DNA from: Methylomonas koyamae
GTDB lineage: Bacteria > Pseudomonadota > Gammaproteobacteria > Methylococcales > Methylomonadaceae
Direction: 5' to 3'
DNA: 45,155 nt
NCBI RefSeq assembly: GCF_006483455.1
Contig: NZ_PPPU01000050.1
Coordinates: 1 to 45,155 of the forward strand
Part shown: piece by piece, positions 1 to 11,162 of the stretch
Numbering within the stretch: the first letter of the stretch is position 1
How the letters are laid out: each line of letters starts with the position of its first letter
The notes under the pieces: generated by a model
The model's input: only the letters and a program-made list of their open reading frames with translations
Databases searched by the model: none
What the model was told of the DNA's origin: nothing
Made by a program: the position numbers and the translations under genes

Positions 1-17
1 TTTTTGGGGCCGGCTCT
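1..17. repeat. Terminal inverted repeat, left copy
   Basis: TTTTTGGGGCCGGCTCT is the exact reverse complement of the last 17 bases of the window (45139-45155). Identity stops at base 18. Chance cannot reasonably give a 17-base match exactly at both ends. The simplest reading is that the assembly broke at two copies of one repeat, for example the terminus of an insertion sequence, facing opposite ways. The element itself was not recognised. Confidence 0.85.
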
Positions 18-316
18 CTGAGACCTTGAGATCACTTTAACGGGTTATTCCGGAATCAGTCGGTGCGCTAGCGTACATAAAGTACCAAGCCGGTAATGCC
101 GCGACGTCTGTGTTGAGGAAGTAATGGGTGTTTGCTTAGAAACTGGAGGTCAGTGTGCTTATGTGCGTTACCGTACCGACAGTCTATCTCTGTTGCGAAT
201 AAGCTACTTGACAGCTTTTTTACAACAGATCGTCGAGAAAGTTAAGCGAGTCGGGATGGCTGGTCTGATCGGCGACGCCATTTACGTGTTCCCATTTTTT
301 ACTTAAAGGAAAGATT
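18..316. other. Non-coding leader upstream of the OmpA-family gene
   Basis: No convincing gene is seen in these 299 bases. A 60-codon open frame at 124-306 has no family resemblance and no good ribosome site. A TTGACA hexamer at 208-213 has no acceptable -10 partner at 16-18 bases, so no promoter is called. AAAGGAAAG just before base 317 is a good ribosome-binding site for the next gene. Confidence 0.5.
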
Positions 317-1375
317 ATGCTGAATAAACACTTACTGCCTTTCGCCTCTTTAGTCGGCATGGCAATGGTGCCGCAGGTGCGCGCCGCGGATCAATATCAA
401 GATAACCGCTGGTATGTTGCGCCGTTTGCAACCTTTATCAACAGCGGTGGCGACAGGCGTGCGAGCGACGGTTGGGGGGGCGGTGTCGGCGTCGGTAAAA
501 TCATCGATCAGCATTTTAACGTCGAGATAAAAGGTTTTTATCAAGGCTTTGGCGGCGATAACGGTCCGTGGGATCTGGCCGGCGGGAGTGCCGATGTACA
601 GTACTATTTGTTCCGCGATAAATTCTCGCCTTATGCGGTGGTGGGTTTGGGCGGCATGAACACCTGCGCCTCCGCCAACTGCGGTATCGGTTTTATCGGC
701 GAGGCCGGTATCGGTGCCAGTTATGAGGTTAACGACAATTTGTTGATACGCAGCGATGTGCGTTACCGCTACAACAATAATTTGAACGCCCATGTTCAAG
801 CCGGCACCGACGAATTTCACGACATGACCGTCAATTTAGGCGTGGTGATTCCGTTTGGCGATAAACCCAAATATGCGGCGAAGACTGACACCCGCGCCGC
901 GCCAGTGCCGTTCGCGGTGGCGCCCAAACCCGATTGCAGCACGTTGGATTCCGATGGCGACGGCGTCAACGATTGTCTGGACAAATGCCCAGGGACTATC
1001 AAAGGCGCCACGGTCGACATCAAAGGTTGCGCGGTTCGGTTGATACTGAAAGGCCAGCATTTTAAATACGATTCCGCCGAACTCGGCGAAAACGCCAAAC
1101 AACTGCTGGACGGCGTAGCCAGGGATTTGATCGCGTTTCCGCAGAAAAATGAAATTGAAGTGCAAGGCCATGCCAGTAGCGAAGGTAGTGATTCCTACAA
1201 TATGAAACTGTCGCAAAGGCGGGCGCATTCGGTTGTTGAATACCTGAAGGCAAAAGGTGTTACCAACCGATTATCCGCAAAGGGCTATGGCGAAACCCGG
1301 CCAGTCGGCGACAATGCAACCGAAGCCGGTAAATCCGAAAACCGGCGGGTCGAGTTGATCTGGATCGAAGAGTGA
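317..1375 (+). CDS. OmpA-family outer-membrane protein (beta-barrel plus peptidoglycan-binding domain)
   Basis: This 352-residue protein probably anchors the outer membrane to peptidoglycan. It starts with a signal peptide (cleavage near VRA-ADQ, about residue 23). An OmpA-like beta-barrel follows, rich in alternating aromatic and glycine residues, to about residue 175. Next is a thrombospondin-type-3-like calcium loop (DSDGDGVNDCLDKCPG, with a further Cys in DIKGC). The C-terminal OmpA domain (about 245-352) contains FKYDSAELGENAK, VQGHASSEGSDSYNMKLS and a GYGETRP...ENRRVEL end, which are the usual peptidoglycan-binding signatures. AAAGGAAAG sits 6 bases before the ATG. No terminator was seen after the stop. 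The family is certain; the exact physiological role is not. Confidence 0.9.
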   Translation: MLNKHLLPFASLVGMAMVPQVRAADQYQDNRWYVAPFATFINSGGDRRASDGWGGGVGVGKIIDQHFNVEIKGFYQGFGGDNGPWDLAGGSADVQYYLFRDKFSPYAVVGLGGMNTCASANCGIGFIGEAGIGASYEVNDNLLIRSDVRYRYNNNLNAHVQAGTDEFHDMTVNLGVVIPFGDKPKYAAKTDTRAAPVPFAVAPKPDCSTLDSDGDGVNDCLDKCPGTIKGATVDIKGCAVRLILKGQHFKYDSAELGENAKQLLDGVARDLIAFPQKNEIEVQGHASSEGSDSYNMKLSQRRAHSVVEYLKAKGVTNRLSAKGYGETRPVGDNATEAGKSENRRVELIWIEE

Positions 1376-1859
1376 TTACCACTTACCTGCTGAAAATCTT
1401 GGAAACGGAGCGCGAGCGAAGTGAAGATTTTTAGTTCGAGATAGCCGTAGCGCCGGCCGGATATTCGCAGCGAAGCGCAGAAAACCTGCAAGGCGTCGTG
1501 AAACGGCGTCAAATCATGCGAGAGCCAATGTTTCGATCCGCTTGTTGGGTCGAACGAGGTGATGTGCACGAACCGGAGCCGCAGAAGGCGTGAGCGGTCG
1601 GGGCGATGTTGCTGATTTTTCCGGGATTCTGCTGGGAAAAATCGGCAAAAAGAAAGCGCGCTATCCCTGCCTGTGGCGCCCCCACCGTTCATCGACGCAC
1701 GTTACCTTGGCTCAACAGAGCTTAGGTTCTCCCTGATCGGCGCTAAGACCTTTAGCGCGCCAGTGTAGTAAAAATCTAGTACTGCAAGATGGATACGACA
1801 TTGATATTGGTCTCGCTGTAGTAGAACTTTAAAATTGCGAGATTTACAAGTTGTTGATT
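1376..1859. other. Gene-poor stretch, possible degenerate repeat
   Basis: No recognisable gene. Both strands hold open frames interrupted by stops with no family motif. A plus-strand frame starting at 1515 (MREPMFRSAC...) is stopped after 25 codons, and a minus-strand frame covers about 1285-1692. A hairpin of GCGCTAA and TTAGCGC lies at 1740-1758. The stretch may be a decayed mobile or dispersed element, since it leads into the integrase remnant. Bases 2061-2213, beyond the remnant, likewise hold nothing recognisable apart from the leader of the next gene. Confidence 0.4.
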
Positions 1860-2060
1860 TTATTTTCTAATAAAAGGCGCTAATTGACTGGGAGTAAGTG
1901 TCGTGGGTTCTGATGCCTCGGCCCCAACCAATATTTTCAATGACTTACTTGATTTTTTACTGCGCTCTATATTTGAAGTGTCGTATTTCTCTAAACAAGA
2001 TTTTGCGTTGCCAACATGGGGTTTAAGGTGTTCGCTTGATAGATGCGCATACCTTGCCAT
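1860..2060 (-). pseudogene. Tyrosine recombinase (integrase), C-terminal remnant
   Basis: The 66-codon frame begins MARYAHLSSEHLKPHV, which matches the active-site end of phage and island integrases, where the nucleophile tyrosine sits in an (T)xRYAHLxxEHL motif. The rest of the catalytic domain (Arg, HxxR, LGH) is missing. The frame is closed by a TAA three codons upstream of the methionine, so this is a decayed fragment and not a working gene. Its last codons run over a sequence resembling the 3' end of a tRNA, as happens when an integrase gene abuts its tRNA attachment site. No intact island is visible nearby. Confidence 0.6.
1898..1930 (+). other. Degenerate tRNA 3'-end-like sequence (possible old attachment site)
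   Basis: Read on the plus strand, GTGGGTTCTGATGCC resembles a T-arm with a damaged TTCRA loop. It is followed by TCGGCCCCAACCA, which resembles an acceptor stem with CCA. The stem pairing is imperfect and no 5' half of a tRNA is present. Lying within the C-terminal codons of the integrase remnant, it fits a leftover att site. This is a weak call based on sequence appearance. Confidence 0.35.
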
Positions 2061-2213
2061 ATTCAGTTAGCCCATCCTCCCCGTTTTTGCACGACATTTA
2101 GCGGTACGGCTTCCGGTTTGAACGGGCTTGCTTAAGTATGACGTATATCGTGCATCTCAATTTCCGTTGATAGATTGAGTTTCTGAATTGATCAAATCCC
2201 GTCTTAATTCCAG

Positions 2214-3017
2214 ATGAAATCAGTGTTCGAATTTGCCGAGCGGTGTCTGTTCGACGCTGATATCGAGCGAAAACTTGCCTTTACCTTCCAGGCCCGCCAA
2301 CTATTGGCGGAAAATCGGCTGTCTTTTGCGCCGGTCGGCGAGGCATTGCCGATCGCTGCTACGGTCTTCCCCGCAAAACCGGAATTATTGATGCCGCGCG
2401 ACATGCCAAAACGGCGCTTGGATACCGTCGAAGGCAAGGCGGCTTTTTTCCATGCCTTGGCTCATATCGAATTCGTCGCAATCTATCTGGCCTGGGACAT
2501 TATCTACCGCTTTCGCGGCTTGCCCGACGATTTTTACCGCGATTGGTTACTGATTGCCGATGAGGAGGCGCAACATTTCCAACTCATCCGCAACCGGCTA
2601 AGGCAATTGGGCTGCGATTACGGCGATCTGCCGGCGCACGGAGGCTTGTGGTCTCATGCGGAAGATACGGTGGAAGATATTTTAGCCCGATTGGCGATCG
2701 TGCCGCGGTGCATGGAGGCGCGCGGATTGGACGTCACGCCGGGCATGCGCGACAAGCTGGCGGCGATGGGCGATGCGGACGGCGTGGCCATATTGGAGCG
2801 GATATATACCGACGAAATTGGCCATGTCGAGCGCGGTTCGTATTGGTTCAAGAGCCTGGCCTGGCAGCAGGGACTGCCCCACGAGCAGCATTATAAGGAT
2901 TTGATTTTGGGTTATTACAAGGGGAAACCCAAAGGGCCATTTAACCGAGAAGTGCGTATAATCGCCGGTTTCTCGGATAACGAACTCGACTGGCTGGAGG
3001 AAAGGGCGCATGAATAA
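2214..3017 (+). CDS. DUF455 family ferritin-like protein
   Basis: This 267-residue protein matches the DUF455/COG2833 family of ferritin-like helical bundles. Expected diiron-type ligands can be seen in HALAHIEFVAIYLAWD, IADEEAQHFQLIRNRL, CMEARGLDVTPG and YTDEIGHVERGSYWF, which together give the repeated E...ExxH spacing. The function of the family is not established; an oxidative or hydroxylase-type role is an inference from the fold. The 3' end overlaps nnrS by 8 bases, so the two are translationally coupled. The ribosome site before the ATG is weak, but no better start is seen. Confidence 0.85.
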   Translation: MKSVFEFAERCLFDADIERKLAFTFQARQLLAENRLSFAPVGEALPIAATVFPAKPELLMPRDMPKRRLDTVEGKAAFFHALAHIEFVAIYLAWDIIYRFRGLPDDFYRDWLLIADEEAQHFQLIRNRLRQLGCDYGDLPAHGGLWSHAEDTVEDILARLAIVPRCMEARGLDVTPGMRDKLAAMGDADGVAILERIYTDEIGHVERGSYWFKSLAWQQGLPHEQHYKDLILGYYKGKPKGPFNREVRIIAGFSDNELDWLEERAHE

Positions 3018-4185
3018 CAAACCGGTTTTTGATTACCCGCTGTTTGCAATGGGCTTTCGCGCTTTTTTTGCGCTAGCGGGTTTATCGGCGCTGGCTTTGA
3101 TTGCACTATGGAATTCGATGTCCATAGGCGCCTTGCATATCGACAATTACTTCGTCGGTAGCCTGTGGCATGCGCATGAGATGTTGTTGGGTTACACCGC
3201 GGCGGTGATCGCCGGTTTTTTGCTGACCGCCGTCAGAAACTGGACCGGTTTGCAAACCGTCAACCCGGACCAATTGGCCTCATTGAGTTTTTTATGGATA
3301 TACGGCCGGGTATTGCCGTTTTATTCGGGTTTGCTGCCGGACGGATTGATCGCGGTTGTCGATATGCTGTTCCTGCCGGCGGTGGCTTATTTCGTGGCCC
3401 GACCCTTGTTGAAGACTGGCAATTTCAAAAATCTGGTTTTTATCGCTTTATTACTGTTGCTGACGCTCGGTAACGGCTTGATGCACGCTCAGATTTTGGG
3501 TGTGTCGGCAACCAGCGCCGGCTTGGGGTTGACGCTGGTAGTTGCGGTAGTGGTGGCGATGATTTTGGTAATCGCCGGCCGGGTATTTCCGTTTTTTACC
3601 GAACGCGGATTGTCAGGTGTGATTTGCATCCGCAATCCTGCTTTGGACTTGGCTGCGGTCGCTGCCGGCGTGGCGGTTTTTGGGTTGCTGATGTTTGACG
3701 TCTCCGGTGTGGTGTTGGCGGTTGCGGCAATTGCGGCTCTGGTTATCAATGTGTTGCGGGTGTCCGCTTGGTACAACGCGCGGATCTGGTACGTGCCGTT
3801 GTTATGGGTGTTATACATCGGTTACGGTTGGTTAATACTCGGATTCGGCTTGGTGGCCTTGTCGGCATTTGCCTGGGTTCAACCGGTATTGGCACTGCAT
3901 GCCTTTACGGTCGGCGGTATCGGCGTATTGACGCTGGGGATGATGGCAAGGGTGGCGTTGGGGCATACCGGGCGGGCGCTGAAGGCCTCGAATGTAGTGG
4001 CGATTGCGTTTTTACTGTTGAATATCGCGACGCTGTTCAGGGTAATGTTTCCGGCGTTGCTGCCGGCGTGGTACGGCGGCTTTGTCATGATTTCCAGCTA
4101 CAGCTGGTTGGCGGCGTTTTCGTTATTCGCTTTTTATTATGCGCCGATACTGACATCGCCGCGGATCGACGGTCAACCCGGCTGA
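3010..4185 (+). CDS. nnrS: NnrS family haem/copper membrane protein
   Basis: This 391-residue polytopic membrane protein (about 12 predicted helices) carries the family hallmark WHAHEMLLGYTAAVIAGFLLT near residue 55, followed by AVRNWTG. It also has a RVFPFFTERGL segment and histidines in ALHAFTVGGIG and MARVALGHTG. NnrS proteins are associated with nitric-oxide stress and bind haem and copper; their exact reaction is not settled. The start overlaps the DUF455 gene by 8 bases, so the pair is an operon. A strong terminator follows 8 bases after the stop. Confidence 0.9.
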   Translation: MNNKPVFDYPLFAMGFRAFFALAGLSALALIALWNSMSIGALHIDNYFVGSLWHAHEMLLGYTAAVIAGFLLTAVRNWTGLQTVNPDQLASLSFLWIYGRVLPFYSGLLPDGLIAVVDMLFLPAVAYFVARPLLKTGNFKNLVFIALLLLLTLGNGLMHAQILGVSATSAGLGLTLVVAVVVAMILVIAGRVFPFFTERGLSGVICIRNPALDLAAVAAGVAVFGLLMFDVSGVVLAVAAIAALVINVLRVSAWYNARIWYVPLLWVLYIGYGWLILGFGLVALSAFAWVQPVLALHAFTVGGIGVLTLGMMARVALGHTGRALKASNVVAIAFLLLNIATLFRVMFPALLPAWYGGFVMISSYSWLAAFSLFAFYYAPILTSPRIDGQPG

Positions 4186-4193
4186 CAGGCAAT

Positions 4194-4223
4194 AAAAAAG
4201 GCGGCTGAAAAGCCGCCTTTTTT
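4194..4223. terminator. Bidirectional intrinsic terminator between nnrS and ispG
   Basis: A perfect 13-bp stem (AAAAAAGGCGGCT / AGCCGCCTTTTTT) closes on a GAAA loop. It is flanked by T-runs on both strands, so it can end the converging nnrS and ispG transcripts. Confidence 0.95.
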
Positions 4224-4235
4224 GTGGTCGGGGAG

Positions 4236-5456
4236 TTACTGGGCGCTGTAGTGCGTCTCGATGTAGCGTTCGACTAGTGCTTGGAATTCCTCGGCAATAT
4301 GGTCGCCCTTTAAGGTTACGGTCTTGACGCCGTCTTCGAATACCGGCGCGACAGGGGACTCCCCGCTACCCGGCAAGCTGATGCCAATGTTGGCGTTCTT
4401 ACTTTCGCCGGGGCCGTTGACGACGCAGCCCATTACTGCGACTTCCATATTTTCCACGCCTTTGTATTTGTCTTTCCAGATTGGCATTTGATCGCGCAGG
4501 AAAGCTTGGATATCCTGGGCCAGGCGTTGGAAATAATCACTGGTGGTACGGCCGCAACCCGGGCAGGCGATGACCATTGGCGTGAACGAACGAAAGCCCA
4601 TGGTTTGCAAAATTTCCTGAGCGACGATAACCTCTTTCGTACGTGAGGCGCCGGGCTCTGGTGTTAGGGAGACGCGGATGGTGTCGCCGATGCCTTGCTG
4701 CATCAATACGCCCAAAGCGGCGGCGGAGGCGACGATGCCTTTCGAGCCCATACCGGCTTCAGTCAAGCCTAAATGCAGGGGGTAGTCGCAACGACTGGAG
4801 ATGTCTTGGTAGATACTGATCAACTCCTGCACGTTGCTGATTTTGCAAGACAGCACGATTTTGTCCTTGCCCAGTCCAAGTTCGACGGCTTTGGCGGCGC
4901 TTTCCAGTGCCGACAGAATGATCGCTTCCCGAGTAATGGCAGGCAGCTCTTTGGGTTGTGCTAGCTGGCGATTTTCGTCCAGCAAGCGGGTCAATACCGC
5001 TTGGTCCAAGCTGCCGCCGTTAACGCCGATCCGGACCGGTTTGTTATAGCGAATCGCAAATTCGATCATTTGCTGGAATTGCGGATCGCGAGCTTTGCCT
5101 TTGCCGACGTTGCCAGGATTGATGCGGTACTTGGCAAGGGCTTGAGCGCAGTCCGGGTACTTTTCCAACAGTTTGTGGCCGTTAAAGTGAAAGTCGCCAA
5201 CAATCGGTACTGAAAAGCCTTTTTGTTCCAGTTGGTTGACGATTTCCGGAACGGCTTTGGCGGCTTCTTCGGTATTGACTGTGACTCTGACGATTTCCGA
5301 GCCGGCGGTCGCTAGTTCCATGATTTGTTGAACGCTTCCTGCAACATCAGCTGTATCGGTGTTGGTCATGGATTGAACTACGATCGGCGCGCCGCCGCCG
5401 ACTTTAACGTTACCTACCAAAACCTGTTGGGTGTGTTTTCTGGGGCTAATCGACAT
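4236..5456 (-). CDS. ispG: 4-hydroxy-3-methylbut-2-en-1-yl diphosphate synthase (flavodoxin/ferredoxin), IspG/GcpE
   Basis: This enzyme catalyses the penultimate step of the MEP isoprenoid pathway, converting MEcPP to HMBPP with a 4Fe-4S cluster. The 406 residues are the bacterial short form. The N-terminal TIM-barrel begins ...[22 protein letters not shown]. The C-terminal cluster ligands are in [10 protein letters not shown] and [10 protein letters not shown], with the glutamate that completes cluster binding. It is a single-gene unit, divergent from the metallophosphoesterase and convergent with nnrS across a shared terminator. dxr, from the same pathway, lies about 27 kb away in the window. 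The ATG at 5456 has no strong Shine-Dalgarno sequence. Confidence 0.97.
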   Translation of the reverse strand: MSISPRKHTQQVLVGNVKVGGGAPIVVQSMTNTDTADVAGSVQQIMELATAGSEIVRVTVNTEEAAKAVPEIVNQLEQKGFSVPIVGDFHFNGHKLLEKYPDCAQALAKYRINPGNVGKGKARDPQFQQMIEFAIRYNKPVRIGVNGGSLDQAVLTRLLDENRQLAQPKELPAITREAIILSALESAAKAVELGLGKDKIVLSCKISNVQELISIYQDISSRCDYPLHLGLTEAGMGSKGIVASAAALGVLMQQGIGDTIRVSLTPEPGASRTKEVIVAQEILQTMGFRSFTPMVIACPGCGRTTSDYFQRLAQDIQAFLRDQMPIWKDKYKGVENMEVAVMGCVVNGPGESKNANIGISLPGSGESPVAPVFEDGVKTVTLKGDHIAEEFQALVERYIETHYSAQ

Positions 5457-5518
5457 AGAATTGTGTTTTCAGGAACTCGAGTTGTTTAAAAATACCAAGT
5501 AATTCACTTAGGATTAAA

Positions 5519-5524
5519 ATTATA
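5519..5524 (-). promoter_or_regulatory. Candidate -10 element for ispG
   Basis: A perfect TATAAT on the minus strand lies 62 bases before the ispG start. The hexamer 17 bases upstream (TTTCCG) is a poor -35, so this is a candidate only. Confidence 0.4.
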
Positions 5525-5551
5525 CCTCCATAGCCACGGGACGGAAAAATT

Positions 5552-6280
5552 TTGCGGATAAATTACTTCTCTGATGTGCACTTAGAGTTTGGCGACCAAG
5601 CTTTGCCGGATACGGATGCCGATATCGTAGTCGCTGCCGGCGACATCGGTGTTTTCAGTCAAGGCGTGGAATGGTTGAAGGCAATAGGCAAGCCGGTAAT
5701 TTACGTTGCCGGTAATCATGAGTTTTACGGCTACGAGTATCGGCAAACGCTGGAGATGCTGCGGGAGCAGTGTGCCAACACCCAAATTCGGTTTCTGGAA
5801 AAGGGGCAGTTCGTGTTTCAGGGGGTGCGTTTTTTAGGGTGCACCCTGTGGAGCGATTTGTTCGTCGACGGTTTGGACAAGGCCGAGGCGCTTGGTCGAT
5901 CGTTGAACGATTTTCGTAAGATTCTGTTCGGCCACCAAGCGTTTCGGCCGGAGCAATTCGTCGAATTGCACCAGGAATCGCGGCTTTGGCTGGAACAGCG
6001 GCTGGCTGATCCTTATCCCGGAAGAACAGTGGTAGTGACTCACCATGCGCCGACCGAATGGAGTTGGATCGATTCGCCGAACGTGATCAAAAAAATCGCC
6101 TATTGCAACGACCTGAAGCCGCTGTTCCACGAGTACGAAATTGCCGCCTGGTTTCACGGGCATGTGCACAATTTGGGCGACTACCGGATCGCCGACGCCC
6201 GGATTTTGAGCAATACCCGCGGGTATTTGGGGCGGAAAACCGTCGCCGGTTTCGACATCAATAAGGTCGTGGAAATTTGA
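5552..6280 (+). CDS. Calcineurin-like metallophosphoesterase
   Basis: This 242-residue cytosolic phosphoesterase carries the full two-metal motif set: SDVHLEF, VAAGDIG, VAGNHEFYG, VVTHHAP and WFHGHVHN. The substrate cannot be told from sequence. The start is a TTG, chosen because the essential SDVH motif begins six residues later and no in-frame ATG precedes it. GGGACGG lies upstream as a loose ribosome site. It is monocistronic, divergent from ispG, with about 190 bases before nqrA. Confidence 0.88.
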   Translation: MRINYFSDVHLEFGDQALPDTDADIVVAAGDIGVFSQGVEWLKAIGKPVIYVAGNHEFYGYEYRQTLEMLREQCANTQIRFLEKGQFVFQGVRFLGCTLWSDLFVDGLDKAEALGRSLNDFRKILFGHQAFRPEQFVELHQESRLWLEQRLADPYPGRTVVVTHHAPTEWSWIDSPNVIKKIAYCNDLKPLFHEYEIAAWFHGHVHNLGDYRIADARILSNTRGYLGRKTVAGFDINKVVEI

Positions 6281-6375
6281 TTCCGGTAATCATTTTTCAG
6301 ACGGTTTGGCAAGCGGCTTTTCCTGGCTTGCGGCTCGGGATTTATCGTTGAGAAAGCCGATAACTTGTGATGTAA

Positions 6376-7812
<1,437 letters not shown>

Positions 7813-9012
7813 ATGTCGGCTAGAGACTTATTAGATAGCATAGAGCCGCATTTTACAAAAGGCGGCAAATTCGAAAAGTATTACGGCCTGTACGAGATGG
7901 TCGATACTTTCATGTATACCCCGTCCGATGTAACGCGCGGTACTACTCATGTCCGGGACGGTAACGACCTGAAGCGGACGATGACTTTCGTCGTCATCGC
8001 CACGGCATTCTGCATTTTGATGGCTTGGTATAACACCGGCTTTCAAGCCAATCTGGCGATGCAGAAAATCGGCGCAACCGATATCGACGGCTGGCGTAGC
8101 ATTCCGATGGCCTTGTTCGGCTATAACCCTTACAATCCGTTTTCCTGTCTGGTGCACGGTATGTTGTATTTCTTCCCGGTCTATATCGTCACGTTGGCGG
8201 TTGGGGGCTTCTGGGAAGTGTTGTTCGCCACCGTACGTAAACACGAAGTCAACGAAGGCTTCCTGGTCTCGTCAATGCTGTATACCTTGATCCTGCCGGC
8301 CAGTATTCCGCTGTGGCAAGTGGCCTTGGGCATTTCGTTCGGTATCGTGTTGGGTAAAGAGGTATTCGGCGGTACCGGTAAAAACTTCCTGAATCCGGCA
8401 CTTACCGGCCGTGCTTTCCTGTTTTTCGCCTATCCTGCTTCAATCTCCGGCGATTCGGTCTGGGTTGCGGTTGACGGCTATAGTGGTGCGACAGCATTGT
8501 CTCTGGCTTCGGCCGGCGGATTGGACGCCATCACCGGTAGCTTCGGTTGGTTTCAGTCTTTCCTGGGCTTCATCCCCGGATCGATGGGCGAAACGTCGAC
8601 TCTGGCTTGTCTGCTGGGTGCTGCGTTCCTGTTGTATACCCGCGTCGCTTCTTACCGCATCATGGGTGGCGTCATGATCGGCATGATCGGCATGTCGACC
8701 TTGTTGAACGTGATCGGCAGCGACACCAACCCGATGTTCGCGATTCCCTGGTACTGGCACATGGTATTGGGCGGTTTTGCCTTCGGTACCGTTTATATGG
8801 CTACTGATCCGGTTTCTGCAGCCAATACCGATATCGGTCGCTGGATCTACGGCGTGCTGATCGGCGTCATGATCATCATTATCCGCGTAATCAACCCGGC
8901 CTTTCCGGAAGGCGTCATGCTGGCGATTCTGTTCTCCAATATGTTCGCACCATTGATTGATTATTTTGTGATTCAAGCGAATATCAGAAGAAGGATCAAA
9001 CGTCATGCCTAA
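7813..9012 (+). CDS. nqrB: Na+-translocating NADH:quinone reductase subunit B
   Basis: Integral membrane subunit of 399 residues that carries covalent FMN, riboflavin and part of the Na+ channel. The covalent FMN threonine is visible in [10 protein letters not shown] (Thr227). The conserved NPALTGRAF and [14 protein letters not shown] blocks are present, with about 10 membrane helices. Start ATG immediately follows nqrA with GGAAGG as ribosome site. The end overlaps nqrC by 8 bases, supporting coupled translation. FMN attachment would need ApbE, which is not in this window. Confidence 0.97.
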   Translation: MSARDLLDSIEPHFTKGGKFEKYYGLYEMVDTFMYTPSDVTRGTTHVRDGNDLKRTMTFVVIATAFCILMAWYNTGFQANLAMQKIGATDIDGWRSIPMALFGYNPYNPFSCLVHGMLYFFPVYIVTLAVGGFWEVLFATVRKHEVNEGFLVSSMLYTLILPASIPLWQVALGISFGIVLGKEVFGGTGKNFLNPALTGRAFLFFAYPASISGDSVWVAVDGYSGATALSLASAGGLDAITGSFGWFQSFLGFIPGSMGETSTLACLLGAAFLLYTRVASYRIMGGVMIGMIGMSTLLNVIGSDTNPMFAIPWYWHMVLGGFAFGTVYMATDPVSAANTDIGRWIYGVLIGVMIIIIRVINPAFPEGVMLAILFSNMFAPLIDYFVIQANIRRRIKRHA

Positions 9013-9865
9013 TGCCGAAAACAAGACCAATAACTTTAACGAGCAGTTGTGTAAGTACTACGCGCAGTTCCGGGTTTATGCCGACCGCATCCTGGCATTA
9101 AGCAACGATAGTCTGGAAAAAACGGTTAACGTCGCGCTGGCGCTGTGTTTGGTCTGCGCGGTTTTGGTATCGATAGCCACCGTGGCGTTGCGGCCTTTGC
9201 AGTCCCATAACAAGGCCCTGGACATGAAGAAGAATATTCTGGATGTTGCAGGCTTGCTGGAAGACGGTACCGATATCGACCAAGCTTTCAGAGAACGGAT
9301 CGAAGCCAAATTGGTCGACATTGCGACCGGCGAATACGTGGACGGTAACGTCGACGAATACGACCAACGCAAAGCTGCCAAGGATCCTGCGCAAAACGAA
9401 GTGATTCCGCCGGAAAAAGACATCGCCAGCATCCGTACCAAAGCCAAGCTGGCTAAGGTATTCCTGGTCAAGAACGGCGATAAGTTGCAATCCATTATTT
9501 TGCCGATCAACGGTTACGGTTTGTGGTCGACCATGTACGGTTTCCTCGCTTTGGATGCCGACGGCCAAACCGTGCAAAGCATCAACCTGTACGACCAAGG
9601 CGAAACTCCGGGTCTGGGCGGCGAAGTGGTCAACCCGAACTGGCGTGCGCTGTGGAAAGGCAAGAAAGTTTACGGTGACAGTGGCGAAGTGGCTTTGACC
9701 TTGGTTAAAGGCACGGTCGACAATAGTCGTCCGGATGCTGCGACCAAGGTCGACGGTTTGGCCGGTGCGACTTTGACCAGCCGCGGCGTCAGCAATCTGA
9801 TCCTGTACTGGATGGGGCCGGAAGGTTTTGCGCCTTACCTGAACAAAATCAAAGCAAACGGTTAG
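9005..9865 (+). CDS. nqrC: Na+-translocating NADH:quinone reductase subunit C
   Basis: A 286-residue subunit with one N-terminal membrane helix (about residues 40-60) and a periplasmic FMN-binding domain. The flavinylation motif [12 protein letters not shown] places the FMN-accepting threonine at residue 256. [10 protein letters not shown] is the other family signature. It overlaps nqrB by 8 bases and is followed 8 bases later by nqrD. Confidence 0.96.
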   Translation: MPNAENKTNNFNEQLCKYYAQFRVYADRILALSNDSLEKTVNVALALCLVCAVLVSIATVALRPLQSHNKALDMKKNILDVAGLLEDGTDIDQAFRERIEAKLVDIATGEYVDGNVDEYDQRKAAKDPAQNEVIPPEKDIASIRTKAKLAKVFLVKNGDKLQSIILPINGYGLWSTMYGFLALDADGQTVQSINLYDQGETPGLGGEVVNPNWRALWKGKKVYGDSGEVALTLVKGTVDNSRPDAATKVDGLAGATLTSRGVSNLILYWMGPEGFAPYLNKIKANG

Positions 9866-9873
9866 GAGTCGTC

Positions 9874-10542
9874 ATGGACAAAGAAACCAAAAAAGTATTA
9901 TTTGAACCGTTGGTCGATAACAACCCCATCACCTTGCAGGTGTTGGGGGTTTGCTCGGCGTTGGCGGTGACCTCGCAAATGTCGACCTCGTTGATCATGG
10001 CGTTGGCTCTGACTTCGGTTACAGCCTGCTCCAGTGCGGCGATTAGCGCCGTGCGCCAGCACACGCCGAGCAGCATCCGGATTATCGTGCAGATGATCAT
10101 CATCGCTTCGCTGGTAATCGTGGTCGACCAGTTGCTGAAAGCCTTCGCGTTCGATGTCAGCAAAAAACTGTCGGTATTCGTCGGTTTGATCATCACCAAC
10201 TGTATCGTGATGGGGCGCGCCGAAGCGTACGCGATGAAAAATCCGCCGCTGCAAAGCTTTATCGATGGTATCGGTAACGGCGCCGGCTACAGCTTGATTC
10301 TGATTCTGGTGGCGCTGGTGCGCGAAACTCTGGGATCGGGCAAGTTGTTGGGCATCGAAATTCTGCCGCTGGTCAAAGACGGCGGCTGGTACGTGCCGAA
10401 CGGCTTGATGCTGTTGCCGCCCAGCGCTTTCTTCGTTATCGGCTTGATTATTTGGGCCTTCCGTACCTGGAAACCCAAACAAGTCGAACACAATGAGTTC
10501 AAAATAATGGCTATTGCTCACGGTGAAGGAGGGCATCACTAA
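9874..10542 (+). CDS. nqrD: Na+-translocating NADH:quinone reductase subunit D
   Basis: A 222-residue, six-helix membrane subunit of the pump, paralogous to NqrE and to RnfE. The conserved half-channel block [19 protein letters not shown] and the [21 protein letters not shown] block are present; the cysteine in TNC matches the ligand region of the intramembrane iron centre shared with NqrE. The stop codon overlaps the nqrE ATG by one base. Confidence 0.96.
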   Translation: MDKETKKVLFEPLVDNNPITLQVLGVCSALAVTSQMSTSLIMALALTSVTACSSAAISAVRQHTPSSIRIIVQMIIIASLVIVVDQLLKAFAFDVSKKLSVFVGLIITNCIVMGRAEAYAMKNPPLQSFIDGIGNGAGYSLILILVALVRETLGSGKLLGIEILPLVKDGGWYVPNGLMLLPPSAFFVIGLIIWAFRTWKPKQVEHNEFKIMAIAHGEGGHH

Positions 10543-11150
10543 TGGACGCCTATATCGCATTATTTGTTAAAGCGGTTTTCATTGAAAACCTAGCTCTGTC
10601 GTTCTTCCTGGGTATGTGTACCTTCTTGGCCGTGTCCAAGAAGATAGCCACCGCCATGGGTTTGGGCATCGCGGTAATGGTGGTGCAAACCTTGACCGTA
10701 CCGGCCAACCAGTTCATCTATCAAACTTTGTTGAAAGAAGATGCCTTGGCTTGGCTGGGTATCACCGGCGTGGATTTGAGCTTTTTGAGCTTGCTGAGCT
10801 GTATCGGTATGATCGCCGCGATCGTGCAAATTCTGGAAATGTTCCTGGATAAGTTCGTACCGGCTTTGTACAACGCGCTGGGTATCTTCCTGCCTTTGAT
10901 TACCGTTAACTGCGCTATTCTGGCCGGTAGTTTGTTCATGATCGAACGCGACTACAATTTCGGCGAGAGTGTGGTTTACGGTATCGGTTCCGGTTTTGGT
11001 TGGGCGTTGGCTATCACCTTGATGGCCGGTGTTCGCGAGAAACTGAAATACAGCGATGTGCCTGCCGCGCTGCAAGGCCTGGGCATCACCTTCATCACAG
11101 CAGGCTTGATGTCCTTGGGCTTCATGGCTTTCTCTGGAATTCAATTGTAA
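10542..11150 (+). CDS. nqrE: Na+-translocating NADH:quinone reductase subunit E
   Basis: A 202-residue, six-helix membrane subunit, inverted-topology partner of NqrD. Visible signatures are [18 protein letters not shown] near the N-terminus and [17 protein letters not shown], whose cysteines help hold the iron centre between NqrD and NqrE. It starts on the last base of nqrD, and nqrF follows after 12 bases. Confidence 0.96.
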   Translation: MDAYIALFVKAVFIENLALSFFLGMCTFLAVSKKIATAMGLGIAVMVVQTLTVPANQFIYQTLLKEDALAWLGITGVDLSFLSLLSCIGMIAAIVQILEMFLDKFVPALYNALGIFLPLITVNCAILAGSLFMIERDYNFGESVVYGIGSGFGWALAITLMAGVREKLKYSDVPAALQGLGITFITAGLMSLGFMAFSGIQL

Positions 11151-11162
11151 AAGGGTATCGTA

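Noticed and set aside
208-236. TTGACA promoter for the OmpA-family gene
   Set aside because: A perfect -35 but no -10-like hexamer at 16-18 bases.
124-306. 60-codon open frame upstream of the OmpA-family gene
   Set aside because: No family resemblance, no ribosome site worth the name, and it occupies the leader of a well-supported gene.
1285-1692. Minus-strand 135-codon open frame
   Set aside because: It overlaps the end of the OmpA-family gene on the other strand and shows no recognisable domain. It is more likely a chance or repeat-derived frame.
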